From Streptomyces caeruleatus (GTDB lineage: Bacteria > Actinomycetota > Actinomycetes > Streptomycetales > Streptomycetaceae), in NCBI RefSeq assembly GCF_001514235.1, contig NZ_KQ948926.1, forward strand, positions 96,355 to 160,354: a DNA stretch of 64,000 nt. Reading direction: 5' to 3'. This document shows positions 1 to 11,594 of the stretch, piece after piece. The translations under genes were made by a program, and so were the position numbers. The notes under the pieces were generated by a model that worked only from the letters and a program-made list of their open reading frames with translations, was not told where the DNA came from and searched no databases. Position 1 is the stretch's first letter; every line of letters begins with the position of its first letter.

Positions 1-1
1 G

Positions 2-565
2 GGCGGCCGCCCCGCCTTCGAACTGCGCGCCGTCCTCGCCGCCACCCTCTCGCCCACCTGGGGCATCTACAGCGGCTACGAACTCTGCGAGAACACCCCC
101 CTGCGCAAGGGCAGCGAGGAATACCTCCACTCCGAGAAGTACCAGCTCCGCCCCCGCGACTGGACGGCCGCCGAGCGTGAGGGCCGCACCATCACCCCCC
201 TGATCACCCAGCTCAACGCCGTCCGACGGGCGAACCCGGCGCTGCGGCAGCTGCGTGACCTGCACTTCCACCACACCGACAAGGAAGCGGTGATCGCGTA
301 CTCGAAGCGAAGCGGTTCGAACACGGTTCTGGTGGTCGTCAACCTCGACCCCCACCACACCCAGGAGGCCACGGTCTCGTTGGACATGCCGCAACTCGGC
401 CTGGACTGGCACGAGTCGGTGCCGGTGCGCGACGAGCTCACCGGCGAGACCTATCACTGGGGCAGGGCGAACTACGTGCGTCTCGAACCGGGCACTCGTC
501 CCGCGCACATCCTCACCGTCCTGCGACCGTCCACCCCGCAGATCGGAGGGTCACCCACAAAATGA
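2..565 (+). CDS. glgE: Alpha-1,4-glucan:maltose-1-phosphate maltosyltransferase, C-terminal part
   Basis: The 5' end lies outside the window, so only about the last 187 codons are present. GlgE transfers maltose from maltose-1-phosphate to the non-reducing end of an alpha-1,4-glucan in the cytoplasm. The visible part has the end of the GH13 barrel (motif [11 protein letters not shown], then the polar [19 protein letters not shown] stretch) followed by the C-terminal beta domain (VVVNLDPHH). This matches the end of the GlgE subfamily. The stop TGA at 563-565 overlaps the ATG of treS in ATGA, which indicates translational coupling. The treS-mak-glgB context is the complete GlgE pathway, which supports the name. 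Confidence 0.9.
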   Translation, partial: GGRPAFELRAVLAATLSPTWGIYSGYELCENTPLRKGSEEYLHSEKYQLRPRDWTAAEREGRTITPLITQLNAVRRANPALRQLRDLHFHHTDKEAVIAYSKRSGSNTVLVVVNLDPHHTQEATVSLDMPQLGLDWHESVPVRDELTGETYHWGRANYVRLEPGTRPAHILTVLRPSTPQIGGSPTK

Positions 566-2262
566 TCGTCAACGAGCCCGTTCAGGACACCTTCGAGGAC
601 ACGCCTGCCAAGGATCGTGACCCGGATTGGTTCAAGCGCGCCGTCTTCTACGAGGTCCTGGTCCGCTCCTTCCAGGACAGCAACGGCGACGGTGTCGGCG
701 ACCTCAAAGGCCTGACCGCCAAACTCGACTACCTGCAATGGCTCGGCGTCGACTGCCTGTGGCTGCCGCCTTTCTTCAAGTCACCGCTCAGGGACGGCGG
801 TTACGACGTCTCCGACTACACGTCCGTGCTGCCCGAGTTCGGCGACCTCGCCGACTTCGTGGACTTCGTGGACTCCGCCCACCAGCGCGGCATGCGGGTC
901 ATCATCGACTTCGTCATGAACCACACCAGCGACCAGCACCCGTGGTTCCAGGAATCGAGGAAGGACCCCGACGGCCCCTACGGCGACTACTACATGTGGG
1001 CCGACGACGACAAGCAGTACCCCGACGCCCGCATCATCTTCGTCGACACCGAGGCCTCCAACTGGACCTTCGACCCGGTCCGCAAGCAGTACTTCTTCCA
1101 CCGGTTCTTCTCCCATCAGCCGGACCTCAACTACGAGAACCCGACCGTGCAGGAGGAGATCCTCTCGGCGCTGAAGTTCTGGCTGGACCTGGGAATCGAC
1201 GGATTCCGGCTGGACGCGGTGCCGTATCTGTACGCGGAGGAAGGCACGAACTGCGAGAACCTCCCCGCGACCCATGAATTCCTCAGGCGGGTCCGGAAGG
1301 AGATCGACGCCCAGTACCCGGACACGGTGCTGCTGGCGGAGGCCAACCAGTGGCCGGAGGACGTCGTCGACTACTTCGGCGACTTCCGCAGCGGTGGCGA
1401 CGAATGCCACATGGCGTTCCACTTCCCGGTGATGCCCCGCATCTTCATGGCCGTGAGGCGGGAATCCCGCTACCCGGTCTCGGAGATCCTCGCCAAGACA
1501 CCGGCCATTCCCTCCGGCTGCCAGTGGGGCATCTTCCTGCGCAACCACGACGAGCTGACCCTCGAAATGGTCACCGACGAAGAGCGCGACTACATGTACG
1601 CGGAGTACGCCAAGGACCCGCGAATGCGCGCCAACATCGGCATCCGGCGCCGACTGGCCCCGCTGCTCGACAACGACCGCAACCAGATCGAGCTGTTCAC
1701 CGCGCTGCTGCTGTCGCTCCCCGGCTCGCCGATCCTCTATTACGGCGACGAGATCGGCATGGGCGACAACATCTGGCTGGGCGACCGGGACGCCGTACGC
1801 ACGCCGATGCAGTGGACCCCCGACCGCAACGCCGGATTCTCCTCCTGCGACCCGGGACGGCTGTCCCTGCCCACGATCATGGACCCGGTCTACGGCTATC
1901 AGGTGACGAATGTCGAGGCGTCCATGTCCTCGCCGTCCTCTCTCCTGCACTGGACCCGCCGCATGATCGAGATCCGTAAGCAGAACCCCGCTTTCGGACT
2001 CGGCGCCTACACGGAACTCCAGTCGTCGAATCCGGCCGTGATCGCCTTTCTGCGCGAATACGAGGACGATCTCGTCCTGTGCGTGAACAACTTCTCCCGG
2101 TTCGCGCAGCCGACGGAACTGGATCTCCGCAGGTTCAACGGGCGGCATCCGGTCGAACTGTCCGGCGGGGTGCGATTCCCGGCCATCGGTGAGCTGCCGT
2201 ACTTGCTGACGCTCGGCGGGCACGGCTTCTACTGGTTCCGGCTCCGCAAGGACGCCGTCTGA
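562..2262 (+). CDS. treS: Trehalose synthase (maltose/trehalose isomerase)
   Basis: A 566-residue GH13 enzyme that interconverts maltose and trehalose and feeds maltose to the maltokinase encoded next door. Family motifs are in order: [25 protein letters not shown] with the nucleophile Asp, LLAEANQW with the acid/base Glu, and [11 protein letters not shown] with the third carboxylate. The [22 protein letters not shown] start is typical of TreS. The length is that of a stand-alone TreS, not a TreS-maltokinase fusion, and maltokinase is indeed a separate gene here. The ATG is fixed by its 4-bp overlap with glgE. Confidence 0.96.
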   Translation: MIVNEPVQDTFEDTPAKDRDPDWFKRAVFYEVLVRSFQDSNGDGVGDLKGLTAKLDYLQWLGVDCLWLPPFFKSPLRDGGYDVSDYTSVLPEFGDLADFVDFVDSAHQRGMRVIIDFVMNHTSDQHPWFQESRKDPDGPYGDYYMWADDDKQYPDARIIFVDTEASNWTFDPVRKQYFFHRFFSHQPDLNYENPTVQEEILSALKFWLDLGIDGFRLDAVPYLYAEEGTNCENLPATHEFLRRVRKEIDAQYPDTVLLAEANQWPEDVVDYFGDFRSGGDECHMAFHFPVMPRIFMAVRRESRYPVSEILAKTPAIPSGCQWGIFLRNHDELTLEMVTDEERDYMYAEYAKDPRMRANIGIRRRLAPLLDNDRNQIELFTALLLSLPGSPILYYGDEIGMGDNIWLGDRDAVRTPMQWTPDRNAGFSSCDPGRLSLPTIMDPVYGYQVTNVEASMSSPSSLLHWTRRMIEIRKQNPAFGLGAYTELQSSNPAVIAFLREYEDDLVLCVNNFSRFAQPTELDLRRFNGRHPVELSGGVRFPAIGELPYLLTLGGHGFYWFRLRKDAV

Positions 2263-2265
2263 GAG

Positions 2266-2299
2266 CCCGGGCGGGGCGGTTTCTCCCGCCCCGCCCGGG
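2266..2299 (+). terminator. treS-mak intercistronic hairpin
   Basis: A perfect 14-bp GC stem (CCCGGGCGGGGCGG and its complement) with a 6-nt loop begins 4 bases after the treS stop. No U-tract follows. It could be a partial terminator or a 3'-end stabiliser that lowers mak-glgB expression relative to glgE-treS. Confidence 0.55.
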
Positions 2300-2348
2300 G
2301 CACGCATCAGTAACCACCCCGACCGGCACGGGGAAAGGACGTGACGCC

Positions 2349-3790
2349 ATGTCGAAAGCCGTCACCCGCACCCTCACGACCTCACCAGGTCTCCTCGCCT
2401 CGCTGGATCCCCTGCTGCGGGAGTGGCTGCCACGGCAGCGCTGGTTCGCGGGCAAGGGACGTCCGGTCACCGGGTTCTCGCTGGTGGCGGCCACCGAACT
2501 GCTGCCGCCCGGCGGCAAGCTGGGCCTGTACCACCTGCTGGTGCGCGCACACCAGGCCCTCACGCCGGTGCCGGGCGCACCCGAGCAGCCCGCCGACTGC
2601 TACCAGCTCCTCATAGGGGACCGCGAGGCGCTGCCGCCCCGGCTGGCGCCCGCCCTGATCGGCCACGTGGCGAAGGGCCCGCTCGCCGGACGCACGGTGT
2701 ACGACGCCCTGTACGACACGCGTCCCACCGAACTGCTCCTGGAGGCGCTGCGCACCGGGGCCCGGATCGGCGGACTGCGCTTCGAACGCGCCGCCGGCCA
2801 GGACATCCGGTCCGGTCTGGTGCCGCGCCTGGTCACCTCCGAACAGTCCAACTCGTCGGTCGTCTACGGCGATACGTTCATCCTGAAGCTGTTGCGCCGG
2901 GTCGTGCCCGGCGTCAACCCCGACCTGGAGCTGCCGCTGGCGCTGGCCCGGGAGGGCTGCGACCGGGTGCCCGCGCCGACGGCGTGGATCGGCGCGGAGC
3001 TGGCGGGCGACTCGTACGTGCTCGGTGTCCTCCAGCCGTTCGTGCAGGGCGCCGCCGACGGCTGGGAGCTGGCGCTGCGGGAACTGGCCAAGGGTGAGGA
3101 CTTCGCCGCGGCGGCCCGGGCGCTCGGGCGCGCGACCGCCGAGGTGCACACGGCGCTGGCCCGCACCCTGCCGACCGTCACGCTCGGGCACACGCAGGTG
3201 CGGCAGCTGGTCGACGGCATGGTCGGGCGGCTGGAGGCGGCCGCGCAGGCCGTACCCGCGCTGCGGCCGTACGCGCCCGGCCTCCGCTCGGCCTTCGCGG
3301 CGCTGGCCGATCTGGCCGCCGAGGGGTGCACCTGGACCGCCCAGCGCATCCACGGCGACCTGCACCTCGGGCAGTGCCTGCGTTCGCCGGCCGGTCAGTG
3401 GTGGCTGATCGACTTCGAGGGCGAGCCGTCGAAGCCGCTGGCCGAACGGCGGATGCCGCAGCCGCCGGTGCGGGACGTCGCCGGCATGCTGCGCTCCTTC
3501 GACTACGCGGCCCACTCGGCCGACCCGCCGATACCCGGCTGGGCCGACACCTGCCGGGCCGCCTACTGCTCCGGGTACGCGCAGGTCAGCGGCGTCGATC
3601 CACGCACCGACCCGGTGCTGCTGCGCGCGTACGAGACCGACAAGGCGATCTACGAGGTCGTCTACGAGGCCCGTCACCGCCCCGACTGGCTCCCGGTGCC
3701 GCTGTCCGCCATAAGCCGCCTCGCCGCGGACACCGGCACGCCCCCTTCCTCCACTCCCCTCTCTCCACCTTCGCCTAGGAGGCCCAGCCC

Positions 3791-3794
<4 letters not shown>
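2349..3794 (+). CDS. mak: Maltokinase
   Basis: A 481-residue ATP-dependent maltokinase (also called Pep2) producing maltose-1-phosphate for GlgE. The N-terminal cap has the family signature [15 protein letters not shown]. The C-lobe has the aminoglycoside-phosphotransferase-like catalytic segment [12 protein letters not shown] (Asp/His of the catalytic loop) and the metal-binding [17 protein letters not shown] at 2349 follows GGAAAGGACGTG, a reasonable ribosome-binding site. The last codons overlap glgB by 4 bp (GTGA). The tail after about residue 460 is Pro/Ser-rich and looks unstructured. Confidence 0.93.
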
Positions 3795-6424
<2,630 letters not shown>

Positions 6425-6431
6425 CTTTCCT

Positions 6432-6578
6432 CGCCCCCGCCGCCCCTACCCGTCCCATCCTTCTGGGGCTCCGCCCCAGACCCCGCTCCTCAAACGCCGG
6501 AGAGGCTAGATCTTTCAGCCCGTCCGGCGTTTGAGGACGAGGCCCCCAGGGACGGGACGGGTAGGGGCGGCGGGGGCG
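6432..6578. terminator. Nested triple inverted-repeat terminator between convergent genes
   Basis: Three inverted repeats fill the 163-bp gap between glgB and the convergent helicase. There is a perfect 25-bp outer pair (6432-6456 with 6554-6578), an inner 14-bp pair containing the common Streptomyces element CCGGCGTTTGAGGA (6487-6500 with 6524-6537), and an 8-bp hairpin TCTGGGGC/GCCCCAGA (6462-6480). It is symmetrical and so probably serves both strands. Confidence 0.8.
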
Positions 6579-6587
6579 GATTCCGTT

Positions 6588-8834
6588 CTAGTCGGTGACC
6601 AGCGCCGTCGGCAGCCGACCCGTGTGCAGGACTCCCAACCGCTGCGTAGCCCGAGTCAGCGCCACATACAGATCACTCGTGTCGTACAGTCCCGGCTCCA
6701 CCACCAGCACCGAGTCGAACTCCAGCCCCTTCGACTGCCGCGGGTCAAGGAGCACGACGGTCCGCGTGAGGTCGGGCTCCGCCCCCGCCGTCACCCCGTC
6801 CAACACCGCCGCCAGCTTCCGGTGCAGATGGCGTGGTGCGATGACCGCGAGCCGCCCCTCGGCGGGCATGAGTTCCCCGACCGCCTTCGCCGTCGCGCCC
6901 GGCAGATCGTCGGTCGCGCGCACCCAGGGCCGTACCCCCGTCGACCGCACCGAACTCGGTGGCTCGAACTCCGGGTTCTCGGCCCGTACGACCGCCGCCG
7001 CCAGGTCCATGATCTCGGCCGGGGTGCGGTAGTTGACGCCGAGTCGCGTGTGCTCCCAGCGGTCCTGGACGTAGGGCTCCAGGATCCCCGCCCAGGAACC
7101 GACACCCGCCGCCTCCGCGGTCTGCGCCGGGTCGCCGACCAGCGTCATCGAACGGGTCGGGCTGCGCCGCATGAGCAGCCGCCAGGCCATCGCCGACAGC
7201 TCCTGCGCCTCGTCGACGATGATGTGCCCGAACGCCCAGGTCCGGTCGGCCGCCGCGCGCTCGGCGGCGCTGCGGTGGTCGTCCTCCTCGTGGCGTTCGG
7301 CGAAGCGCTCGGCGTCGATGATGTCGTGCGCGGAGAGGACCTCGGAGTCCTCCTCGTCCTTGTCCTCGAACTCGTAGGTGCGCGACGCGTACGAGACGTC
7401 CAGCACGCCCTGTGCGTAGGCGACCTGCGTCTCCCGCTCCCGCTCGGCCAGCGCCCGCTTCACCCGGTCGTCCTCGCCGAGCAGTTCCGCCGCCTCGTCG
7501 AGCAGCGGCACGTCCGCCACGGTCCACTCCCGTGTCACGGGCCGGCGGATGGCGGCCGCCTCCTCGTCGGGGAGGTAGCCGACCGGGTCGGCGAGGAAGT
7601 CGGCGACCAGGCGCTGCGGGGTCAGCCTCGGCCACAGCTGGTCCACGGCCGCCCACACCTCGGGGTTCTCGGCGAGCTCGTCCCGGATCTGGGTGATGTC
7701 GCTGGGGTCGAGGAGGCTGGAGCCGTCGTACGGGTCGGTGCCGACGCGCTCGGCGTACAGCTCGGTGAGCGTGTTGAGGATGTGGCCCTCGAAGTGCTCA
7801 CGGGCCACGTTGTGCTGGAGCCCCGCGGCCCGGGTGCGCTCGCGGGCCACCTTGACCAGGTCGTCGTCGAGCATGAGGATCTCGCGTTCGTGCTCGATCG
7901 CGATCACCGGGTCCGGCAGCGACTGCCAGTCGCGGACGACCTCGGCGAGTACGTCCGCCATGTCGGCGCGCCCCTTCACCGCGGCCGCCTCACGGGTGTC
8001 GGCGGCGGTCGCCCGTACTCCCGGGAACAGCTCGCCGACCGTGGCCAGCAGGACGCCGGTCTCGCCGAGCGAGGGCAGGACCTCGCCGATGTAGCCGAGG
8101 AAGGCGGGGTTGGGGCCGACGATCAGGACGGCGCGTTTGGCGAGGAGTTCGCGGTACTCGTAGAGCAGGTACGCGGCGCGGTGCAGGGCGACGGCCGTCT
8201 TGCCGGTGCCGGGGCCGCCCTCCACGACCAGTACGCCGCGGTGGGGCGCCCGGATGATCTCGTCCTGCTCGGCCTGGATGGTCTGCACGATGTCGTGCAT
8301 CCGGCCGGTGCGGGCGGCGTCGAGCGCGGCGAGCAGGACCGCGTCGCCGGTGGGGTCCTCGTGGCCGGTCCGCTGCTGGTCGCCCAGGTCGAGGATCTCG
8401 TCGTGCAGGGCCGTGACGGTACGGCCGCTGGTGGTGATGTGCCGCCTGCGCCGCAGCCCCATCGGGGTGTGGCCGGTGGCCAGGTAGAAGGGGCGGGCGA
8501 CGTCGGCCCGCCAGTCGATGAGGATCGGCGTGCGCTCGGCGTCGTCGGTGCGCAGGCCGATCCGGCCGATGCGGTGGCTGACACCCGAGGCCAGGTCGAT
8601 CCGGCCGAAGCACAGCGATCCGTCCACGGCGTTCAGCGCGGCGAGCAGGCCCGAGCGCTCGGCGACGAGGATGTCCCGCTCCAGACGGGCCTGCATCGGC
8701 GTGTTGCCCTGGGCGAGAGCGTCCGTGACGGAGGTCTCGGTGTCGCCGCGCAGCGCGTCCACGCGGGCGTACAGGTCGTCGATGAATTCCTGCTCACGCC
8801 GCATTTCACCGTCTTGAAATTCGGTGTTTGACAA
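6588..8834 (-). CDS. HelD/HelR-like superfamily 1 helicase (RNA polymerase-associated type)
   Basis: A 748-residue SF1 ATPase. The N-terminal coiled region (MRREQEFIDDLYARVDAL) and the domain ILIDWRADVARPFYLATG are typical of HelD/HelR proteins, which evict stalled or rifamycin-bound RNA polymerase. ATPase motifs: Walker A GGPGTGKTAVALHR, Walker B HIIVDEAQELS, motif III TLVGDPAQT, motif IV-like VNYRTPAEI, motif VI YVALTRATQRL. The start is uncertain: TTG at 8834 follows GGGAG at good spacing, and ATG at 8804 (738 residues) is the alternative. HelR is a strong guess from domain layout, but I found no rifamycin-associated element upstream. It may be an ordinary HelD-like protein. Confidence 0.85.
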   Translation of the reverse strand: MSNTEFQDGEMRREQEFIDDLYARVDALRGDTETSVTDALAQGNTPMQARLERDILVAERSGLLAALNAVDGSLCFGRIDLASGVSHRIGRIGLRTDDAERTPILIDWRADVARPFYLATGHTPMGLRRRRHITTSGRTVTALHDEILDLGDQQRTGHEDPTGDAVLLAALDAARTGRMHDIVQTIQAEQDEIIRAPHRGVLVVEGGPGTGKTAVALHRAAYLLYEYRELLAKRAVLIVGPNPAFLGYIGEVLPSLGETGVLLATVGELFPGVRATAADTREAAAVKGRADMADVLAEVVRDWQSLPDPVIAIEHEREILMLDDDLVKVARERTRAAGLQHNVAREHFEGHILNTLTELYAERVGTDPYDGSSLLDPSDITQIRDELAENPEVWAAVDQLWPRLTPQRLVADFLADPVGYLPDEEAAAIRRPVTREWTVADVPLLDEAAELLGEDDRVKRALAERERETQVAYAQGVLDVSYASRTYEFEDKDEEDSEVLSAHDIIDAERFAERHEEDDHRSAAERAAADRTWAFGHIIVDEAQELSAMAWRLLMRRSPTRSMTLVGDPAQTAEAAGVGSWAGILEPYVQDRWEHTRLGVNYRTPAEIMDLAAAVVRAENPEFEPPSSVRSTGVRPWVRATDDLPGATAKAVGELMPAEGRLAVIAPRHLHRKLAAVLDGVTAGAEPDLTRTVVLLDPRQSKGLEFDSVLVVEPGLYDTSDLYVALTRATQRLGVLHTGRLPTALVTD

Positions 8835-8857
8835 TTCCGCTCCCGGCCGGATATACT
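8828..8857 (+). promoter_or_regulatory. Near-consensus housekeeping promoter for a small transcript
   Basis: TTGACA (8828-8833), an 18-bp spacer and TATACT (8852-8857) on the plus strand. This is unusually close to consensus for Streptomyces. The predicted start is near 8864. An 11-bp palindrome GTTCAGTGAAC (8860-8870) sits on the start site and could be an operator. No plus-strand coding region follows; a terminator comes about 90 bases later. Confidence 0.65.
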
Positions 8858-8863
8858 GCGTTC

Positions 8864-8957
8864 AGTGAACTTCTCCGCGACTCAATGCATTTGAAGTCGC
8901 GAACCATTGAATATACGCAGAGAAATCCCCCGAGCGCAATTGCTCGGGGGATTTCTT
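8864..8957 (+). ncRNA. Candidate small RNA (about 94 nt)
   Basis: Defined by a near-consensus promoter upstream and a 13-bp terminator hairpin at its 3' end. Between them is a second hairpin with stem GCGACT (8877-8882) and AGTCGC (8895-8900). No convincing start codon with a ribosome-binding site is seen. It lies antisense to the presumed 5' leader of the helicase gene and downstream of the thioredoxin gene, so antisense control of the helicase or a trans-acting role are both possible. I do not recognise a known RNA family. Confidence 0.5.
8923..8954. terminator. Bidirectional intrinsic terminator
   Basis: A perfect 13-bp stem AAATCCCCCGAGC with its complement, 6-nt loop, A/T-rich on both flanks. 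On the plus strand it ends the candidate small RNA. On the minus strand it follows the thioredoxin stop at 8967. Confidence 0.85.
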
Positions 8958-8966
8958 CGTTCCGGA

Positions 8967-9299
8967 TCAGAGGACGTCGGCCAGTTCCTCCAGCAGCCGC
9001 CGCTTCGGGCGGGCACCCACCATCGATTTCACCGGCTCACCGCCGCGGAACACCATGAACGTCGGCATGGACAGCACCTTGTACGCGTTCGTGGTCTCGG
9101 GGTTGTGGTCCACGTCCAGCTGGACCACCTTCAGCCGGTCGCCGGTCTCACCGGCGACAGCCGTCAGCACCGGCCCCATCTGCCGGCACGGCGGACACCA
9201 GTCGGCGGTGAACTCCACCAGCACCGGCAGCTCCGCCCCGATCACCTCCGCCTCGAAGTCCGCGTCCGTCACCTCGGCCACGCCTGCCGCCTTGATCAC
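8967..9299 (-). CDS. Thioredoxin
   Basis: A 110-residue single-domain thioredoxin for cytosolic disulfide reduction. It has the active site FTADWCPPCRQMGP; CPPC replaces the commoner CGPC, which should shift its redox potential. It also has the cis-proline loop VLSMPTFMVF. GTG at 9299 overlaps the MerR stop (GTGA), so the two genes are translationally coupled. A redox-linked regulatory pair is a reasonable inference. Confidence 0.9.
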   Translation of the reverse strand: MIKAAGVAEVTDADFEAEVIGAELPVLVEFTADWCPPCRQMGPVLTAVAGETGDRLKVVQLDVDHNPETTNAYKVLSMPTFMVFRGGEPVKSMVGARPKRRLLEELADVL

Positions 9300-9682
9300 A
9301 GTTCCTGCCCTCCCAGTTCGCACAACGGTGGTTCCCCCTCGGCCAGCGCCAGCCGCAGACCGATCTTGGCCCGCACGGCCCGCAACTCGCCGATCAGCGC
9401 GTCGAGCTCGTCCAGCTTGCGCCGGTAGACCGCGAGCGAGGCGGGACACGAGTCGCCCTCCGGGTGCCCGGCCCGCAGACACTCCACGAACGGCCGGGTC
9501 TCCTCCAGGTCGAACCCGAAGTCCTGCAACGTCCTGATCTGCCGCAGCAGCTTCAGGTCGTCCTCGTCGTAGCTCCGGTAGCCGTTGCCGCTGCGCCGCG
9601 CGGGCAGCAGCCCACGCGACTCGTAGTAGCGCAACGTGCGCGTCGTGGTCCCGGCCCGTGCGGCCAGCTCGCCGATTCGCAT
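9296..9682 (-). CDS. MerR-family transcriptional regulator
   Basis: A 128-residue regulator. The N-terminal winged helix has the MerR signature MRIGELAARAGTTTRTLRYYESRGLLPARR and SYDEDDLKLLRQIRTLQDFGF, followed by the dimerisation coiled coil. Two cysteines near the C-terminus (GDSCPAS and PLCELG) could sense metal or redox state, but they do not match a defined SoxR or MerR site. It is coupled to the downstream thioredoxin. The ATG at 9682 lies where transcription from the upstream promoter should begin, so the message is probably leaderless. Confidence 0.92.
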   Translation of the reverse strand: MRIGELAARAGTTTRTLRYYESRGLLPARRSGNGYRSYDEDDLKLLRQIRTLQDFGFDLEETRPFVECLRAGHPEGDSCPASLAVYRRKLDELDALIGELRAVRAKIGLRLALAEGEPPLCELGGQEL

Positions 9683-9689
9683 GCGTACG

Positions 9690-9720
9690 AACGTAATCCT
9701 TGACGCCGACGTCAGGGCAA
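9690..9720 (-). promoter_or_regulatory. merR-trx promoter with 19-bp spacer and dyad
   Basis: On the minus strand: -35 TTGCCC (9715-9720), a 19-bp spacer holding the inverted repeat TGACG-tcgg-CGTCA, and -10 TACGTT (9690-9695). A long spacer with a central dyad is the hallmark of MerR-activated promoters and suggests autoregulation. The predicted start falls at or within a base or two of the ATG. Confidence 0.6.
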
Positions 9721-9823
9721 CAGCCGTTTGACGTCGAACCGCCCGGCCCCGGTGTCAGCGGGGCCAGCAGGAGGGCCACAACTTCTTGGACGGGCGACGG
9801 AACGTAATCATCCGGTAATGCCG

Positions 9824-9977
9824 TCAGGCGTACGGCAGTTGTGGCTGCCGTACGCCTGAGTGGGGACCAGCGATGGTGACCGGGCGGCTGAGCGACGGGG
9901 GAGTATCCCAGCCGCCCGGAGCATGTGTGTGCGTGGCCGCACGCCCGGCCCCGGTTCAGGCGGGGCCGGGCGTGCGG
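9824..9977. other. Three strong hairpins in the gap downstream of dctA
   Basis: The 285-bp gap between the merR promoter and the dctA stop holds no gene I recognise. It has three GC-rich hairpins: 9824-9859 (15-bp stem), 9880-9919 (11-bp stem) and 9937-9977 (16-bp stem). The last is the likely dctA terminator. The first two could end other transcripts or belong to an untranslated RNA. Confidence 0.6.
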
Positions 9978-10005
9978 AGCAGGTGGCCCTGGAACGGACC
10001 GGAGG

Positions 10006-11397
10006 TCACGCCCGGGCGAGTTCCTTGTCGCCGTCCTGCTCCGGCGCCTCGGCGGCCGGAGCGGCGCCGTGGCCGTCGTCCAGGAGGGTCTTCTCGTCGA
10101 ACGGGATCCGACCGGCGAGCACCTCGTCGACCCTGCCCCTGTCGATCTCCTTGGTCCAGGTTCCGATCAGGACCGTGGCGACGGCGTTGCCCGCGAAGTT
10201 CGTCAGGGCGCGGGCCTCGCTCATGAAGCGGTCGATGCCGACGATGAGGCCGATGCCGTCCACCAGGGCGGGCTTGTGCGACTGGAGGCCACCGGCCAGC
10301 GTGGCCAGACCCGCGCCGGTGACACCGGCGGCGCCCTTGGAGGCGACCAGCAGGAAGAGCAGCAACGGGATCTGCTCGGCGACGGCCATCGGAGTACCCA
10401 TGGCGTCGGCGATGAACAGGGACGCCATGGTCATGTAGATCATGGTGCCGTCGAGGTTGAAGGAGTAGCCGGTCGGGACGGTGATGCCGACGACGGGCTT
10501 GCTGACACCCAGGTGCTCCATCTTCGCGATGAGGCGCGGCAGCGCGGACTCGGAGGAGGAGGTGGACAGGATCAGCAGGAACTCACGGCCCAGGTACTTG
10601 AAGAACGTGAAGATGTTGAGGCCGGAGACGATCCGCAGCAGCGCGCCGAGCACGATGAAGACGAAGAGGAAGCAGGTGACGTAGAAGCCCAGCATCAGGA
10701 TGGCGAGCTGCTTCAGCGCGTCGACGCCGGCCGACCCGGTGACGGCGGCGATGGCGCCGAAGGCACCGATGGGCGCGGCCCACATCACCATGGCGAGGAT
10801 GCGGAAGACGAGCCGCTGGATGTGCTGCACACCGCGCAGGATCGGCTCACCGGTGGAGCCCATGGCCTGCAGTGCGAAACCGGCGAGCAGCGCGATGACC
10901 AGGGTCTGCAGCACCGATTCCGAGGTGAAGGCGGAAACCATCGTGGTCGGGATGAGGCTGAGCAGGAACTCGGTGGTGTCCTTGGCCTCCGTGTCGACCT
11001 GCTCGTGGCCGGCGTTCTTGATGGCGTCGGTGATGTGCAGGCCGGTGCCCGGCTCCAGGATGTTGCCGACGACGAGGCCGATGGCGAGCGCGACCAGCGA
11101 CATCGCGAGGAAGTAGACCATCGCGATACCGCCGACCTTGCCGACCTTCGCGGCCTTCCGTACCGAGCCGATGCCCAGGACGATCGTGCAGAAGATGATC
11201 GGCGAGATCATCATCTTGATCAGGTTCACGAAGCCCGTGCCGATGGGCTTCAGCTCGACCGCGAAGTCGGGCGCGACCAGGCCCACGGTGATACCGAGGG
11301 CCACCGCGATGATCACCGCGATGTAGAGGTAGTGCGTGCGGTCCCGTTTGGCGACGGGTGCGGCGGGTGCCTTCTCGGGGGAACTGGCGGCGGCCAC
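10006..11397 (-). CDS. dctA: C4-dicarboxylate/H+ (or Na+) symporter DctA
   Basis: A 463-residue DAACS-family carrier for succinate, fumarate and malate. It has eight or more hydrophobic segments starting at about residue 20, and the substrate/cation motifs LSTSSSESALPRLI (serine-rich re-entrant loop), GYSFNLDGTMIYMTMASLFIA and ASKGAAGVTGAGL. GTG at 11397 is chosen because AAGGAGGGC precedes it closely; longer upstream reading is Arg/Pro-rich and unlikely. The gene is divergent from a CitA/DcuS-like kinase, the usual sensor for C4-dicarboxylates, so control by that pair is likely. The C-terminal 20 residues are acidic and Ala-rich. Confidence 0.93.
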   Translation of the reverse strand: MAAASSPEKAPAAPVAKRDRTHYLYIAVIIAVALGITVGLVAPDFAVELKPIGTGFVNLIKMMISPIIFCTIVLGIGSVRKAAKVGKVGGIAMVYFLAMSLVALAIGLVVGNILEPGTGLHITDAIKNAGHEQVDTEAKDTTEFLLSLIPTTMVSAFTSESVLQTLVIALLAGFALQAMGSTGEPILRGVQHIQRLVFRILAMVMWAAPIGAFGAIAAVTGSAGVDALKQLAILMLGFYVTCFLFVFIVLGALLRIVSGLNIFTFFKYLGREFLLILSTSSSESALPRLIAKMEHLGVSKPVVGITVPTGYSFNLDGTMIYMTMASLFIADAMGTPMAVAEQIPLLLFLLVASKGAAGVTGAGLATLAGGLQSHKPALVDGIGLIVGIDRFMSEARALTNFAGNAVATVLIGTWTKEIDRGRVDEVLAGRIPFDEKTLLDDGHGAAPAAEAPEQDGDKELARA

Positions 11398-11594
11398 GGC
11401 TGCCCTCCTTGACGTCTTTGTCGGTATCACCGGCGTGCGGCTCACGTCCGGGGGTGGGGGTCTCGCTGACCGGCCGTCGCGCCCCGGGACGGGGGCGTCG
11501 TACTCAGCGATGCGGTGACTATCTCCCGCCGTGTGAGGGCGGTCACCCTTCCGTTCATTTAGTTCACAATCAGCCATGGAGGCAGACTGACGAC

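Noticed and set aside
6588..8834. Firm naming of the helicase as rifamycin-resistance helR
   Set aside because: Domain layout fits, but I could not find the 19-bp rifamycin-associated element upstream, so the symbol is withheld.
10006..11577. dctA starting at 11577 with a 60-residue extension
   Set aside because: The extension is charged and Pro-rich with no family match, and a strong ribosome-binding site sits before GTG 11397.
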